Shown here: one piece after another, positions 37,601 through 50,705 of the stretch | How the letters are laid out: each line of letters begins with the position of its first letter | Numbering within the stretch: position 1 is the first letter of the stretch | NCBI RefSeq assembly: GCF_000189635.1 | Contig: NW_002476323.1 | Coordinates: 131,419-195,418, forward strand | Source of the DNA: Tetrahymena thermophila SB210 | Lineage: Eukaryota > Ciliophora > Oligohymenophorea > Hymenostomatida > Tetrahymenidae | Reading direction: 5' to 3' | Length of the DNA: 64,000 nucleotides | Notes under the pieces: model-generated | What the model was told of the DNA's origin: nothing | Database searches by the model: none | What the model saw: the letters and a program-made list of their open reading frames with translations, nothing else | Translations under genes and position numbers: made by a program

Positions 37601-40106
37601 AAACAAAATGAAAAGATGACTAAGCAAGATTCAATTAATAATATTGATTAAAAGGAAGATTATTTAAAAAGAGAGCAAAATCACTATAACAATCAACAAC
37701 GTTACTATGTATAAATATAATAAAATTACTATTTAGAGGAATTGCAATGTATAGGTAAATTGAACTATGTTAGTGCAGCCCTAAATGTGAAAGCGATTTA
37801 AAACAAAAAAGTTCTTATTGATATCATTGATTAAATTTTACATTAAATTGAAGATCGCGAAGGTATAGAAACAGCCTCTCCATTATATTTGTTCGCATTA
37901 GTTATTAAAGCTAAATGTTGTATTCATATTTCAGATTTATCAGAAGCAAAAAGATCTCTTAGATATGTGAGTGACTCAATCTTAACAAGACACTCTGCGT
38001 TTGATGGAAAGAATTACAAAATAATTTATCCAGCTTTATTCGCAGTAAAATTAATCAATAATTGCAAGTTTGACACTCAAGGAATATCTAAAATCTAGCT
38101 ATATGAGTGGATTTTATAAAAACTAAAATCAATGTAGCATGGTAGCCTTTTGCTCATAAATAGATAGAGGTTAAATTATTCGTATGCATTATTTTAAATA
38201 AAAGAATACGAGAATGCAGAGAAACAATCTATTTAGTCTATTAATTCTAATATTTTTACATTAGGAAGTATGGATAAGAGTTCATATCCAATGTATTCCT
38301 TAGATACTAAATTACATGCATATTTCATGTACAAAGTTGGTATGTTTATGGCAAATGAGAACTCATTTAAAGATGCATTATTTTAATTTAATGATTGTCT
38401 AAGATCTATGGCAGATTTACACAATTAAACAGATTATTTCATAGGTGAATGCCTTATGTAAAAGGCTTATTGCTAATATCATTTAAAGTAATTCGATTAA
38501 GGATTGATAACTGCCCTCAAAGCCTGTAAACTTCTTTAAGAAGAATAAAATCTTTTTAACTAAAATAGACCGATTATTTTATAGCCATAATCAAATTCAT
38601 CAAATCAAAAAAAACAAGATGACTAAATAATTTAATATAATTACTTCAATAAAAACAGAGAAAGTGAAAAATATGTAAACCCATAGCAAGAGCTATTTTA
38701 AGCAACGTATGTTGTAGCAATAGTACATAATAAGCTAGGAAATTTTAATTCCTCTTTAGACTATTGCTTAAAGTGTATTTAATTGCCAATTTCTGTGAAC
38801 AAAGATAATATGCTAAGGTTAGGTCATTGTAAAATGCTTGCTGCAAATAATCAGAAAAGTCTTAAAAGATTAGTTGATTCATTAGCATTAGCAGAGTAAT
38901 CATTAAATATTTTTGATAAAATACTACCATCTCATCATCCCGATCTATTACAATCAGTTTACTTAATTTTCACAATTCTTAGAGATCTCTAGTATTTTAA
39001 AGAAGCTAAGCAGTAAATGAAATGGGTTAATAAAATAAAGAAAGCCATTCTTAAAAATGAACAGAATTAGTTAAAGTCGATTGATTTTTAAAACATGGCT
39101 ATGACATGGATTTCTATAGGATAAATTGACTTTGGTATTCAGTATTTGGAAAAATCTTTAGACATAAATCTGAAATAAAAAGGACTAAAGCATCCCTTAA
39201 TAGCAGTTGATTTAATAAATCTCGCTGCAGCTCATTTAGATATTCCAAACACAGAAGATAAATTTAAATCTATTGATTTCCTAGAAGAAGCCTACTTAAT
39301 ATTTAAGTAATTTAATTTTATATTTATAATGAATTTTTAATAATTAAAATAATTTTAAAAAACAAAGGCATAAGGAGAATTATGAATATGAAGAGAACAT
39401 ATAAAAGTAACCATATTCTTTGGATAATACTTAATTGTAGCTTTAGGCTTTGCTTAGACTGCTCAGAGCCATAGATAACTCTATAAATTTTTTGACTAGG
39501 GACTCAACTTATTTAGATTAGTTGAAGGCAATTGATATTGTTCATACTTATGAGAAAATAGGCTTTATGAAATAATAAAGAAAACTTGTTTTTAAAGACC
39601 CATATAGCAAGCTTTAGATTGGAGAGTTTAATTTTTCACCTGAAAGGTTCTTAGGATATACTTATTTGTGTATATTTCCCTGGCTAAACAAGCACTAAGG
39701 ATGGCTAAGTGTTTTCTCAAAAAAATAGTATTCATTTGAACTGGACACACATCAAGTTGTATTGAATATATTTAATAATAACTCTGATTTAGTAGCATCT
39801 TTTATCAAGGATCCAACTCCAAAAAGACTATGTACACCAAATATTTTATATAATGTAATTAGCCCTGCAAAAGAGGTTTTATTTACTGTAGAGGAAACCC
39901 AGCATAGATATAAAGAAAACGAAATTTATTTAATAAAAAATATTCTTCAAGATAAAGTAGGAGAGTTAGAAATAGCTTAAAAAGAGGGGTTCCCTGCTAC
40001 AAGAGAGATGAGAATTTTCTTACTAGATTCTACTTTTTCTCTAGAAACAAAATACATTCTAAGCCATCTTCCTCTCTTTTTGATGCTCCATAGATATGGT
40101 ACATGA
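34671..40106 (+). CDS. Degenerate protein kinase fused to TPR-like repeats
   Basis: Four exons (34671-34687, 34732-34826, 34878-39306, 39368-40106) join exactly to 1,759 residues. The 51-nt second intron (34827-34877) removes an in-frame TGA. MGNNK at the start is an N-myristoylation-type terminus. Residues about 190-460 resemble a kinase: YQDIKPENIII matches HRDxKPEN of the catalytic loop with the Asp kept (Asp367) but His-Arg changed to Tyr-Gln. Where DFG should stand the sequence reads FKLANS (about residue 388), and no glycine loop is obvious. It may therefore be a pseudokinase. From about residue 670 to 1500 come many helical pairs of TPR type (CFAFGYLERVRILIELAKN, AKRSLRYVSDSILTRHSAF, SYPMYSLDTKLHAYFMYKVG, NKLGNFNSSLDYCLKCIQLP). 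The last exon adds a separate region ending in LPLFLMLHRYGT. A signalling scaffold is likely; partners are unknown. Confidence 0.85.
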
Positions 40107-41121
40107 ATATTTTAAAGTAAATAAATTAAAAAATATTTAAAATTTAATAAAATCAATTTTAATTATATAAAAATTAATTTTAAAAGAAAAAACTTTTAAA
40201 AATTAGCAAACATCAAATCTAACCAAATGGTTTATAAAAATAATTAAAATTTTCCTTAAAAATGCCTATAATTAACTACAACATCTTTTATTACTCATTT
40301 CTTTATTTATTATATATGTGTTTAGTATCAAAAAATTTAAATTGTTTATATTACATAATGATATTCTATGCCATCATAGAATGCAATTTTTGTTCATTAA
40401 AAAATTAAAATTTTATTTAATTAGAATCAAAAAAGTTTAGAAATAAACAAAACCTTAATCTTACTTAAAATTAAGAAATTCAGCAAGGATATTATTTTAG
40501 AATATATTCATGTTCAGATTTTTTAATTTTTCTCATAATGTCTAAGCTGATTGAAAGTTTGTAAAATAAAAATAATAATTTGTGATTTTTTATTAATTTC
40601 ATTTTAAAAATAAAAATTTTATTTGCTATAAAATGATAATTTTGAGATAAATTGGTTTAATAAATTCAAAATTATTTTTACTATTTTTTAGAATATTTTT
40701 TTAATTTATCTTAAATTTCAAATAAAATCAAATATTAAAAAACTATCTTATTAAAAGTAAACACTTGTGATTAAAAAAGATATAGCTATATTAATTGATA
40801 CTTAATAGATATAAATAGTTGATTATTAAATATTATATAAACTAAACTTTTAAGTAAAAGCAATATCTTAAAAAATGAAGATATTCAAGACATCAGTAAA
40901 ATTAAAATAATTTACTATTATATTGTTTAACATAAAAATGTATTTTTAATTCTATGATATTTTTATTTTTTTAAGATATCAGCAATATTAATCATTTCCA
41001 AAAATAAAATATTACAATTATTATATATACACTCCACTTTTAAATTAATATAATATCCCTAATATCTTAAATATCATAAATAATAATATTTTAATTTTTC
41101 AAAACCATAGCTTAATTTGTT
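40107..41121. other. Convergent intergenic region, no gene seen
   Basis: About 1 kb of very AT-rich sequence between the 3' ends of the kinase-like gene and the OST4-like gene; nothing recognised. Confidence 0.6.
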
Positions 41122-41348
41122 TCACTTTGATTTAACAGCACTTTTTTCATGTGTTTCTTCTTTAACACCTAATTTTTATTAATATTCATTATTATAAAAA
41201 TTGTTATTTCAATTAACCAATCATATATAACTCTATCAAAAAATAAAACTAAATTAAAATATATTTTACCAATGAAGTGGTAAAGCATAATTAGACCAAC
41301 AATTGCTACACCAGCAAAGTTAATAAATGTATAAATTTCGTATTCCAT
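41122..41348 (-). CDS. OST4-like subunit of the oligosaccharyltransferase
   Basis: A 41-residue protein in two exons: 41348-41270 and 41168-41122, with a 101-nt AT-rich GT...AG intron (41169-41269) splitting a Gly codon. The first exon encodes MEYEIYTFINFAGVAIVGLI then MLYHFIG; the second adds VKEETHEKSAVKSK. One membrane helix with a short lumenal start and a charged tail, and the ending LYHFIGV, closely parallel the known OST4 layout (a roughly 37-residue protein with LYHYVAV after the helix). OST4 stabilises the STT3 catalytic subunit of the ER N-glycosylation complex. The coding choice rests on base composition, exact splice phase and this match, not on length. It stands alone with AT-rich flanks. 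Confidence 0.72.
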
Positions 41349-42500
41349 TTGTTTTTATATAAAACTTAACTATTGTATGCTTTTCTTCTTTTTAATAAAC
41401 TTTGTTTAATTCAAAAATATCTTTTGTAATATATTCAAAATTTATTGCAAATATCAATTAGATTTTTTAATTGTATTTTTGATACTGATATTTATTTCAA
41501 AAATATTATTCAAGAAGTGATGTGGACTTTAGGATCATATGTTTAATTATTTATTATTTTAGTGAATCTTGTTTGGAGGTTTCTAAATTTAAAATATTCA
41601 ATCTAGCAAATCAAATTAATTTTATTATAAAACCTATTATTTAAAATATTAAAAAGATTTACTATGATTGAAAGTTTAAGATTTAATTAAAATTTATTCT
41701 ACTAAATGTAAGAAATTTATTATTTAAGCAATTTTAGTAAAATGAACATTGGCATTTTCGTTATGAACTAAAATATTATATTTTTGATGGTTCTCAGTAC
41801 GCATTGAAAATTGAATTAACTTTTTTAATTGTAATTTTAACGAAAGTCATATTGGAATTAGTACTGATGAATGTGCCACTTTATGAATAGTTAAATGTAT
41901 ATATGTATGTATTCTTTTTATCTAAATTTTTTATCAGAAAAATTTTTCTTAATAGATTGATAAAAAATAATAAAAGAATATTGATTGCTTGACATTCTAA
42001 TCAAAATTCTCAAATTCTAAATAAAGGTAAATTATTGAGGTTTTTCTGCATAATATTACAAAATACAGGTTACCTTAGCAGTTTTTGATATTCTGATAGC
42101 TCAAAATGACATAAAGATTTAATTTTCATTCATTTAATAATGATAATTTTAGAAAAAAAATATTTGTTAAATATTGATATTAAGTGGCTGATAATGTTAT
42201 AAATCTATCTTAATTTTTCTTTCTATTTTTTCAAACAGTTTGATAGTATTTATCCACACTATTTAAATGAATCCTATGATTAATTTTATGAAAAATTTTA
42301 AAGAAATTGAAATTTCACTGCGCTTACCTTTATGAGAGGTAATTAAGAAAAATTTGTCTGATTTAAAATAACTAGCTAACAAAAGAATTTAATTACATAA
42401 TTAATAAATACAAATCTGTGAGAATACAATAAATTTTAAACAAAGGTAAAATATATCCTATCTTAAAAGCAAAACCAATAATAGGCAGCCACAAATATAA
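41349..42500. other. Divergent intergenic region, no gene seen
   Basis: AT-rich spacer between the OST4-like gene (leftwards) and the NudE-like gene (rightwards). Slightly GC-richer patches near 41740-41880 and 42315-42345 contain no supported open frame or RNA structure. Confidence 0.5.
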
Positions 42501-44520
42501 ATGACAAATTATCAAATACTTTACGAATAAGAGAAAGATTTTAGAATTTAACTATAGGAAGAATATGATGAATACAAGAGTAAAAAATTTATTCAATTTC
42601 AAATAGAATTGATGGATTAACTATCTTTAAAGCATTAAATAGCCATAAAAACTTAAATAGATATTAAAATCTTTTACAGTGTAGCTCTAATTATTTTTTA
42701 ATATATTAGCAAAGTCTTCAGAGATTGAGGAATATCTTGAAAAAGAAATCACTAATATGATGGAGTCTTTAGAAAAAAAAGATAAAGAAGTTAGCGACTT
42801 AAAATCTAAGCTATCTTAGAATAAGGTAATACTTGGAATTAACAATGATACATTTTTATTTATGAGATTGAATGAAGCTTTCCATAACAAATGCTATTTG
42901 AATTATTTTGAATGTTGCATTTCTTGTTATGGTTTAAGAAGGATTTTAGCCTAAAATTAATATTGAGAAAATATTTAGACTTTGAGATAATATATTTTGT
43001 TATAAAAAAGGCTGAATCTGATAAATTTATAAGGTAGCTTGAGCGTGAGGTGGATAATCTTAAATAAAAGTACGAATAATTATAGGAAAACCACAAAAAA
43101 GATAAAATAAAGCTAGTGCAGCTTGAAAATGAAGTTGAGTATTTAGAATCATAAAACAGGTAACTTAATAAAAACCTATATTTATATAAATTAATTTGAT
43201 AGTCATTTTACATAAGGCGTTTTTTAATCGCCTTTTAAAATAGTAAAATTATGAAAAAATTCATATCAAATTAATTAAAGTTATTTTTTTAACCTGAAAG
43301 AGCTTTGGAAACTTTGAACAGTGACTTAGAATAGAAAATTGATTCAATATTGGAAGAATTAGCTTTGCTTTAAACAGAGCTTGAAGAAAATAAAAATAAC
43401 CATCAACGTGACATCGAAAATATAGAAAGACTTAAGCAGTAAATTAGAGGTATTTTTTATAATATTTATTATCAGATTTGTGATATTTAATTAAAAATGT
43501 ATTCATTTTGTATGTCTTTCTATTTTAAGCTTTTTAAAATTATAATTTTAGCATTTATTAAATAATATTTTGAAATATAGATACAGAAAGTGAATTGTTT
43601 GCCTAATAAATGAAGCATTAAATGCTAATTGATAATTAAGAGAATAATAAAAATCTTTCAAACTTCTCAAGCAGAAATATGCATTAATATTATAGTAATA
43701 ACTCAAATGCATCAACATCATCAACGTCATCTCATAGTGCGTCTTAAAATACAATGTGCAATAATAAATAATAAGAACCAGCCACTAAAAATGGTAATTT
43801 TACAAATTAATTGCTTCTTGAATTAATTGAAATTTTAAAATTATTCATAGAAGAATATATTTTGACATATAAATATTAACTAAAATATTTGATCAGTTTT
43901 TAAACTAATATTTTATTTTAAAAGTTACTGAAGGCGAAGAAATTGAAAATCACTAATACAAATAAAGATAAATCAAAAGGGTTAGAACTTGTGCTTAGAA
44001 TTAAACCTATTCATTTAATTAGTAACAAGTTGAATAATTGTCTAAGATTTATATAAAGACTTTAAATGAGTCTAAATGTTAGTAATAAGTTGGTGGTAAT
44101 GATAGTGATTAGCAAAAGAACTCAAATAATAATGTTAATAATTCCATTTCTGAAAAAGATTCATCCAGCAATAACAGTAGTGGAAAAAAAGATGAATCTG
44201 ATATTTTCTAAGCAGATTAAAAAAATCAACAAAGAGGAAGAAAGCTAACTAGCTTTACTACTCTCAAGACAGAAAGATATAGCGAAGAAAAGAGAAGATT
44301 ACAACATAAAATAATTAAAGATAAAATTAGTATGTATGATAATAATATTAGCAATCTGAAAATCACATAGCTTGGTTTCAGCAAAAGCTTAAATTTGATA
44401 ACGAACTTAATTAATGATATGAATGATAAAATGGTCAAAATAAGAAATAAGAAAGCACAGCTAGGTACCCCTAGAAATCTTTCATCAGCCTAAAAGAAGA
44501 TATAAATTTCCGTCAATTGA
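42501..44520 (+). CDS. NudE/NDEL1-like coiled-coil protein
   Basis: Six exons join in frame to 433 residues: 42501-42579, 42710-42825, 43011-43159, 43301-43449, 43581-43793 and 43925-44520. The N-terminal half is one long coiled coil: LQEEYDEYK, SSEIEEYLEKEITNMMESLE, RQLEREVDNLKQKYEQLQEN, LENEVEYLESQNRALETLNS and LEQKIDSILEELALLQTELE. Order and motif resemble the NUDE_C/NudE coiled coil (EYEAELE... and [20 protein letters not shown] in animal NDE1), which binds LIS1 and dynein in microtubule motor control. The C-terminal half is disordered, Ser/Asn/Gln-rich, with another helix near the end. The assignment is by pattern and could be another centrosomal coiled coil. TGA at 44518-44520 ends the frame, yet coding-like sequence continues after it. 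Confidence 0.62.
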
Positions 44521-45012
44521 TTTAATAATAACACAGAATAAAATTTCAAAGATCTGCACTTAAATTCTTCTGCTAAAGCCTACAAAAATAATAGAGAAGA
44601 AATAGGGAGATCAAAAAATTCCTTCTAAATAATAATAATTTTTTATCTGTTAGATAGAAACAATTCTAGAAATAATCTTTATTCTTATAAAACTAGAAAA
44701 ATGAAAATACTTATCCTCCAATATCAAATAAATAATAAATTTAAATATATATATATATACTTCATAAATTTCATTCTCTTTTGAGAAGTATATTGAGATC
44801 TAAAATAATTAATAAAATTAATCACAACTATCTATCTATATATATTACATATATTTACTACTATGCATATTTATTATGTTCATATTTATATATTCTTATT
44901 TGTTATTATTAATCATTTATTTGTTAAATTTTTATTAAAATGATAATTTATTTTTTTATTTTAAAATATATTGAATTTAAACTAAATATAATGAATTTAA
45001 TTACATTTAAAT
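44521..45012. other. Convergent spacer; first 120 bp looks coding
   Basis: Directly after the TGA of the NudE-like gene the same frame continues with protein-like text (FNNNTEQNFKDLHLNSSAKA, about 44521-44640) before turning AT-rich. The rest is plain spacer with an ATATATATAT run near 44746 and a TATATATATTACATATA patch near 44838. Confidence 0.45.
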
Positions 45013-48000
45013 TCAATCCAAGAATTTTGAATGATTTATGTTTGTTCTTTGCTTTTTTAGTCTATTGAGCTTAGAATAACAAAATATTTGGTTTTATTCT
45101 GTTTCAGCATTGATTTCTCTATTTGTGTCTAAGTCTTGTTAAGAATTTAGTATAGTTAATTTGTAAATATTTACAGTTTTTTTCAGTTTTTATTATTTTC
45201 TTTTTAATACAAATATTTTTTTTTCTCTCTTTTCATCTTTTTCATTAATTTGTACCATCTATATTTAGGTTTCTTTAATATAAGAAGGTATCTTATGCGT
45301 TTTAAAAATAGCTAAATTCGGCATATTACTTTAATTATTTTCATTTATTAAATTTTAATTAGACATTATAGAGTCAAGTTGTTACTGTTTCTTACTTTCT
45401 TTATCTATTTTTAACTTTTATTTTATGATTTTAATCAAGCTAGGTAGTTCTTTTATTAGCTTTATTATTGCAAAAATCATAGGGATGAATAAAAGAAGTA
45501 TACAGCAAATCATAATACCAGTACTTATCTTTGTAAGAATATCAATATTGCCTTAAGTCATATTATCTAAGTCCATATTGAATTTTATATAGTATACCAA
45601 TGTAAAATATAAAACAAATATAGCTATCCATGCAAAATTTAACAGCAAGATTTGTATATTATTTAGAATCTGCTTAAAGGGTCTAATCCATATTATCAGT
45701 AAAAAATTCAGCACTTAAAAACCCAAACATAGCAAAACCTAAATTAAACTATTTTAGAATGGAACTATAATGCATAAAGGAATAACCATATTTTCAATGG
45801 CTATTTAAATGAATTTAAAATTTCTTGTGATAATTAAATTTTTAATGTAATCATCTATGTAACACTAAAAGAATATATCTGAAAGATCAGGATTTTACAT
45901 TTAGAATTTAGGGTCATTTTTATTATCAAATTTGTCTTTGAATTCGAGTTTTAGCTCTTTTTATGTTAATGGAGATAATAAATTTTGACTACTCTTTTAT
46001 TGATAATAGTTATTCACAAATCTAATGAAAAAAAAGAAGCTAGCTAAGAAATAAAATAATATTATTGTCAGAAAAATTCCCTTTACTGCAAGTATCACTA
46101 AAGAGTAATCCATACCTTTGTTAGCAAAAGAAAATATTTATAATGTTAGAGAGAAAGTTATGACAACTGCCAGCAATTCATGAACTTAAATGGTTATTAT
46201 TGTAACAATTTTATTGTATACATTTTCAAAAGTGCTTGGCTATTTTTATGATTGTTTAGCATCATTACTTATAATTATTTATTTAATCGATGAGCTTTTA
46301 ATGAGGGATGCTTATAAATTTTTTACTTGCTATTTCCTTTTCAAGTTAAGCATAATGGCAAATACAAAAAATAAGTTAGTTACAACTAAAACAATTAAAA
46401 TTCCTCCAATATTTTCAATTATGCTTGTTTTTATTTTTTCTTATTGAAATTTGCTATTTTGTAATGTGCCTAAATACTATTCTTCTATCTCATTTAATAG
46501 ACTTGGAAAAAAGTTAATACTATTAAGCAAATATAGAGGATTTGTACCACTAATAGATTTGCAAAATTGATAAAGGATATCAGGAATTGGTAAGTTTATA
46601 AGCATTAGGAAATTTATTTTTTAGATTGATAGAAATTACTACAAAAAGTTTGCATTAGGCTATACTATTGACATCGCAATTGAGCATCCAGCAGATGCCC
46701 CTATAGCTATATAAGATGCAGCTTAAGATGCCTAAGATATTTTTTATGTTGTGCTCTCTGAAAAGTCAGAAGGAACCTAGCTTCTTTCACACTTTTTACT
46801 ACTTTCATTAAACTTATAGAATTCTTCACATTAATCGCACATTAAAGGATTTGATGAACTACACTTGATGCATTTTTCTATACATGGTTTACATAATAAT
46901 GCTGATTAATTTAAATAATGATATGGTGAGCAAATGCAGCTTTTCTTTTAAGAGTCTAGAATAAATTATTTTTGCTAATCACATGTTAAGCATGAATTTG
47001 GATTTGAAGACTCACATGTCAAACAGTTTTTACTACATGATAATACACAATTAGATTTAGTACTGATCTCATTTTCTTTATATCCTTTCTTGCAAATACA
47101 ATTACCTGATCCATCGACTTCTCTATTTTAGTCATCATAGCATACTAAACACCTTTAACTGGCTTTATCACACCTTTTACAATTCTTGTTTGTGCATGGT
47201 TAGCATTAAATTGTTCCATCATCATAGTAACCATCTAAACATTCACATTTTCCATTAATTAGCTATCTATTTGAATTATCTCCACATTTAGTACAAACAT
47301 TAATTTAAGTATTTTGACATGTTTCACAAGAATAATGGCATTATGAACAAGAAGCTAAAATAGGATTATTTTCAAAATAATCTTACTTGCATACACATTT
47401 GTTGCTTTTGTTGTCTAATTTCCTTTAATTGCTTTCTTAGCATGAAAGACATTCATCATCTCTGATACCTGTACAAGTTTTACAAGTAATATGGCATATT
47501 ACACAATTTCCTGAGCTATCTTAAATATAACCTTCTTTACATTTACAACTGCCATTTTTATCAAGTTCTCTATTTTATTTATCATCACAAGATAAGCACT
47601 AATTAGGATTACCTCCATTACAAGTAAAACAAGTCTTGTCACAAGATCCACAAATAGGATTATTATCAATATTATAATACCCTTGCTTACAATTACACAT
47701 TTAACTATTCAAGACTCTATTATTTTAATTATCACAGCTTATGCAACTATTTTGATCAGATCCATTACATCTTAAACATGAATAATGACATTTTTAGCAG
47801 GATTTTTATTTTGGGCTATATTCAGTATACCCTTCTATACAATCACATGAAGTTCCATTTTTTTTCCTAAAATTACTTTCTACACATGAATTACAAGAAT
47901 TAGAATCCCCACTTGAGCAAGTTTCACATGTTATATCACAAATATTACATATTTCTGTTCCAGCCTCATAATATCCTACATCACACTCACAAATATTTTT

Positions 48001-50705
48001 ATTTAAAGTTCTAAAACTGTTTTTTTTGCAATCAAGACACTAATCTGATCTCATCCCATTACATGTCGAACAAGAATAGTGGCAATTTTATTTGCAAGAA
48101 TCTGAGATAGGGTTATTTTCTATAAATCCATCTTTGCAGTTGCATTAATTACCTATTATAATTCTATTCTTATCTACATCACAAGTTTAACAATCAGTTT
48201 CAGAACTTCCTGTGCAAGTCTTACATTTAATATTACATTTGACACAATCTCCATTTGAATCTTAAAAAAATCCATCATTACATATGCAGGTATTACTCTT
48301 AGATAGAACCCTATTTTTACTCGAATCACATGAAGTGCATTAATTATCACCATTTCCATTGCAAGTTAAACAAGATGGATGGCATAATATTTTACATGAT
48401 TCCGTTTTAGGACTATTTTCAATATATCCAGCCTTACAGAGGCATTAATTATTGTTAATTTCCCTATTTGTGTTATCCTAGCAGCTCAAGCAATCATTCT
48501 CACTTGAACCTTGGCAAGTTTTACACTACTTATTACATTCAGAGCAATTATTAGAAGCATCTTTGTAAAATCCATCTTTACACCTACAATAGCCATTATC
48601 TAGAATTCTATTTTTTGATTCATCACACTTTGTACATTAGTTCTCTAAATTACCACTGCAATTTTAGCATGTAGGGTGGCAACTATTATTACAAGATTAA
48701 GAGACATGATCATTACATGAAACACAACTATTTTAAATTTTATCTAAATAATAGTCCTTATCACAAACGCACTAACTATTACTCAGAACAAAATTTAAAG
48801 CTTTATTGCATGAACTACAGCCAAACTAATTAGAGCCCATGCATTCCTGACATTAGATACTGCAACTTATAGGTAAATAGTTTATTTCTATTATAATTAT
48901 GGAGCTAAAAATAAAATATACTAATATCAAAATTAATTATTACTTTAAATATTAAACTAAACAGTACTTTAATCTTAGCAAAATAAAATTCCATCAATAG
49001 ATTCCTTTTAAAATTGTTTAAATAATAATTTAATTTAAATTGTAGAATTTTATAAATTCATAAATAAAATATTATCAAATATATAAAATAAAACAATTAT
49101 TTAAAAGAATTAATTTAATAATTTGAATATAATAACTAGGTATTTAAATAGTTTCTTTAACTTATTTCACTTAAAATATTTAGAAAAGCAAAAATACTGC
49201 CAAAACTTTTATGTATATTTTAATCATAATTTATTTGCTCATATAAATAAATATGCTTTATTTTTAACAAATGTTATTTTTATATCAAAAAAAAATAATT
49301 ATTATTCATCTTTTTTTAAAAAATATTTAAAAAAATTAATTTTACTTAAACTAAAGAAAAATCTTTCGGAGTACACTTTTTACTTTAAGTCTAGGTATCT
49401 GGCTAAATTTTGTTGCTGTTCAGTATTTAAAATGCTTTATTTATTGAATAAATTTTTCTAAAAATCGATTTTAATATTATTAAGCTTACATTTTATATTA
49501 CTTGGTGTCAAGCAAAACAACATATTACCGTAAGATTTAAAGCTCTAGCAACTTTATGTTTAAACTACTAAAGGACTTTACTTCTAAAAGTCTCCTTTAA
49601 AAGTATATATTTCAAATTATTTAATATAGCACTTCACGTACAAATATCTGTCTGAACCAATCTTTATAACAAATAATAAATATAATATTTTTATTAAAAG
49701 ATAATGTAATTTACCATGAACGAAAATAGATATCTATTAGCTGAAATTGAACCTTACACTGGAATTCCAACATTTTTTTGTTAATTATAAATAAATGGTG
49801 GGCTTTTTGGAAGGCTTCTATCCCATTCTAATTTAAACATATTTAATAAATACTTTATAATCAATTTATTTGTTTACAATATAGGACTTTGTCACATAAT
49901 CCAAATACAATAGAGCTATTCTATTAGAAATTTTTTTATTATAATTCATATAAATTTAATAGTAAAAATTACTTCAATATAACTAACTGAGTATACTTAT
50001 TTATCGCATCCATTAAATTAGGCACTGTAAGATGTATCTTAAAAATCTTTCACTTATGAAATGCAAAAAAACTTGATTTTATTTATTTATTTATTTTAAA
50101 ATTACTTACTTAAAATAGTCCCTTTTACATCCCCTATTATTATCTTTTTTTATAATTTATAAAAATTATTTTTATATTTTTAAAATATTGATATTACTTT
50201 AGTGTTATCTGCTCTATTAAGAGAAGTTATATCCTGTAAGGTAAATATATTTATATTATCAATATTAATCTTGTTGTTAATAGCTTAAGCTTTAAATAAT
50301 TTTTATGAACTCGGAGATTTTATTAATACTGCGAAGACCCCTTACTTTAGAATTTTTAAAAATTATTTTTTTAAAAGATGCATGCATAGTTTAATACAAG
50401 TTACTTCATAATCCATATTTTCTAGGAATAGGCACTCTCCATCAATCTTTTAGGAATCTAATCTTTTTCCTTCTTCTGCTATTGAGTATACTAAAAAAAG
50501 ACTAAAAACATGATTTTACAAAATCTTACAAAATCTAAATACAATTTAAATAGTTATCGTCTGATTTGAAACATGCTACAAAGTTTTATGAATTAACTAC
50601 TAAAACTTTACCACTGCTAGGCAAACCATTTTCATATAATTAGCATTTAAGTATATTTAAAATGCTAAAAGTTATTAAAGAAAGTTTAAAAAACTATGAT
50701 TTCAT
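45013..50705 (-). CDS. Large cysteine-rich membrane protein (furin-like repeats), copy 1
   Basis: Read leftwards. N-terminal exons begin at 50705 with a signal peptide (MKSQFFKLSLITFSILNILK) and continue through several small introns: QNFVACFKSDDNYLN, GECLFLENMDYE, FTLQDITSLNRADNTK, AQFNGCDKQVYSVSYIE and WDRSLPKSPPFIYNQQ. This is a propeller-like domain also present in the paralogue. The main exon (about 48890-45013) has roughly fifteen CxxC repeats of the form CxxGYYDxGxxxCxxCxxxCxTCxGxxxxxCxxC. A C-terminal block with about eight membrane helices (for example IGGILIVLVVTNLFFVFAIM, SLVILAVKGIFLTIILFYFL) and a cytosolic tail follow. The link between the two parts (about 48900-49600) is unresolved: one frame stops at 49239, and an ATG at 48994 could start a separate protein. 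By comparison with 51437-57080 one gene is most likely. A surface receptor or channel-like sensor is inferred; the ligand is unknown. Confidence 0.75.

Noticed and set aside
49123..49461. A 112-codon plus-strand frame with no TAA, TAG or TGA in very AT-rich DNA, at first suggestive of transferred or mitochondrial coding DNA.
   Set aside because: The opposite strand has a frame using ciliate Gln codons (NTEQQQNLARYLDLKQ...) that belongs with the copy 1 cysteine-rich gene; the plus frame is explained as its antisense shadow.
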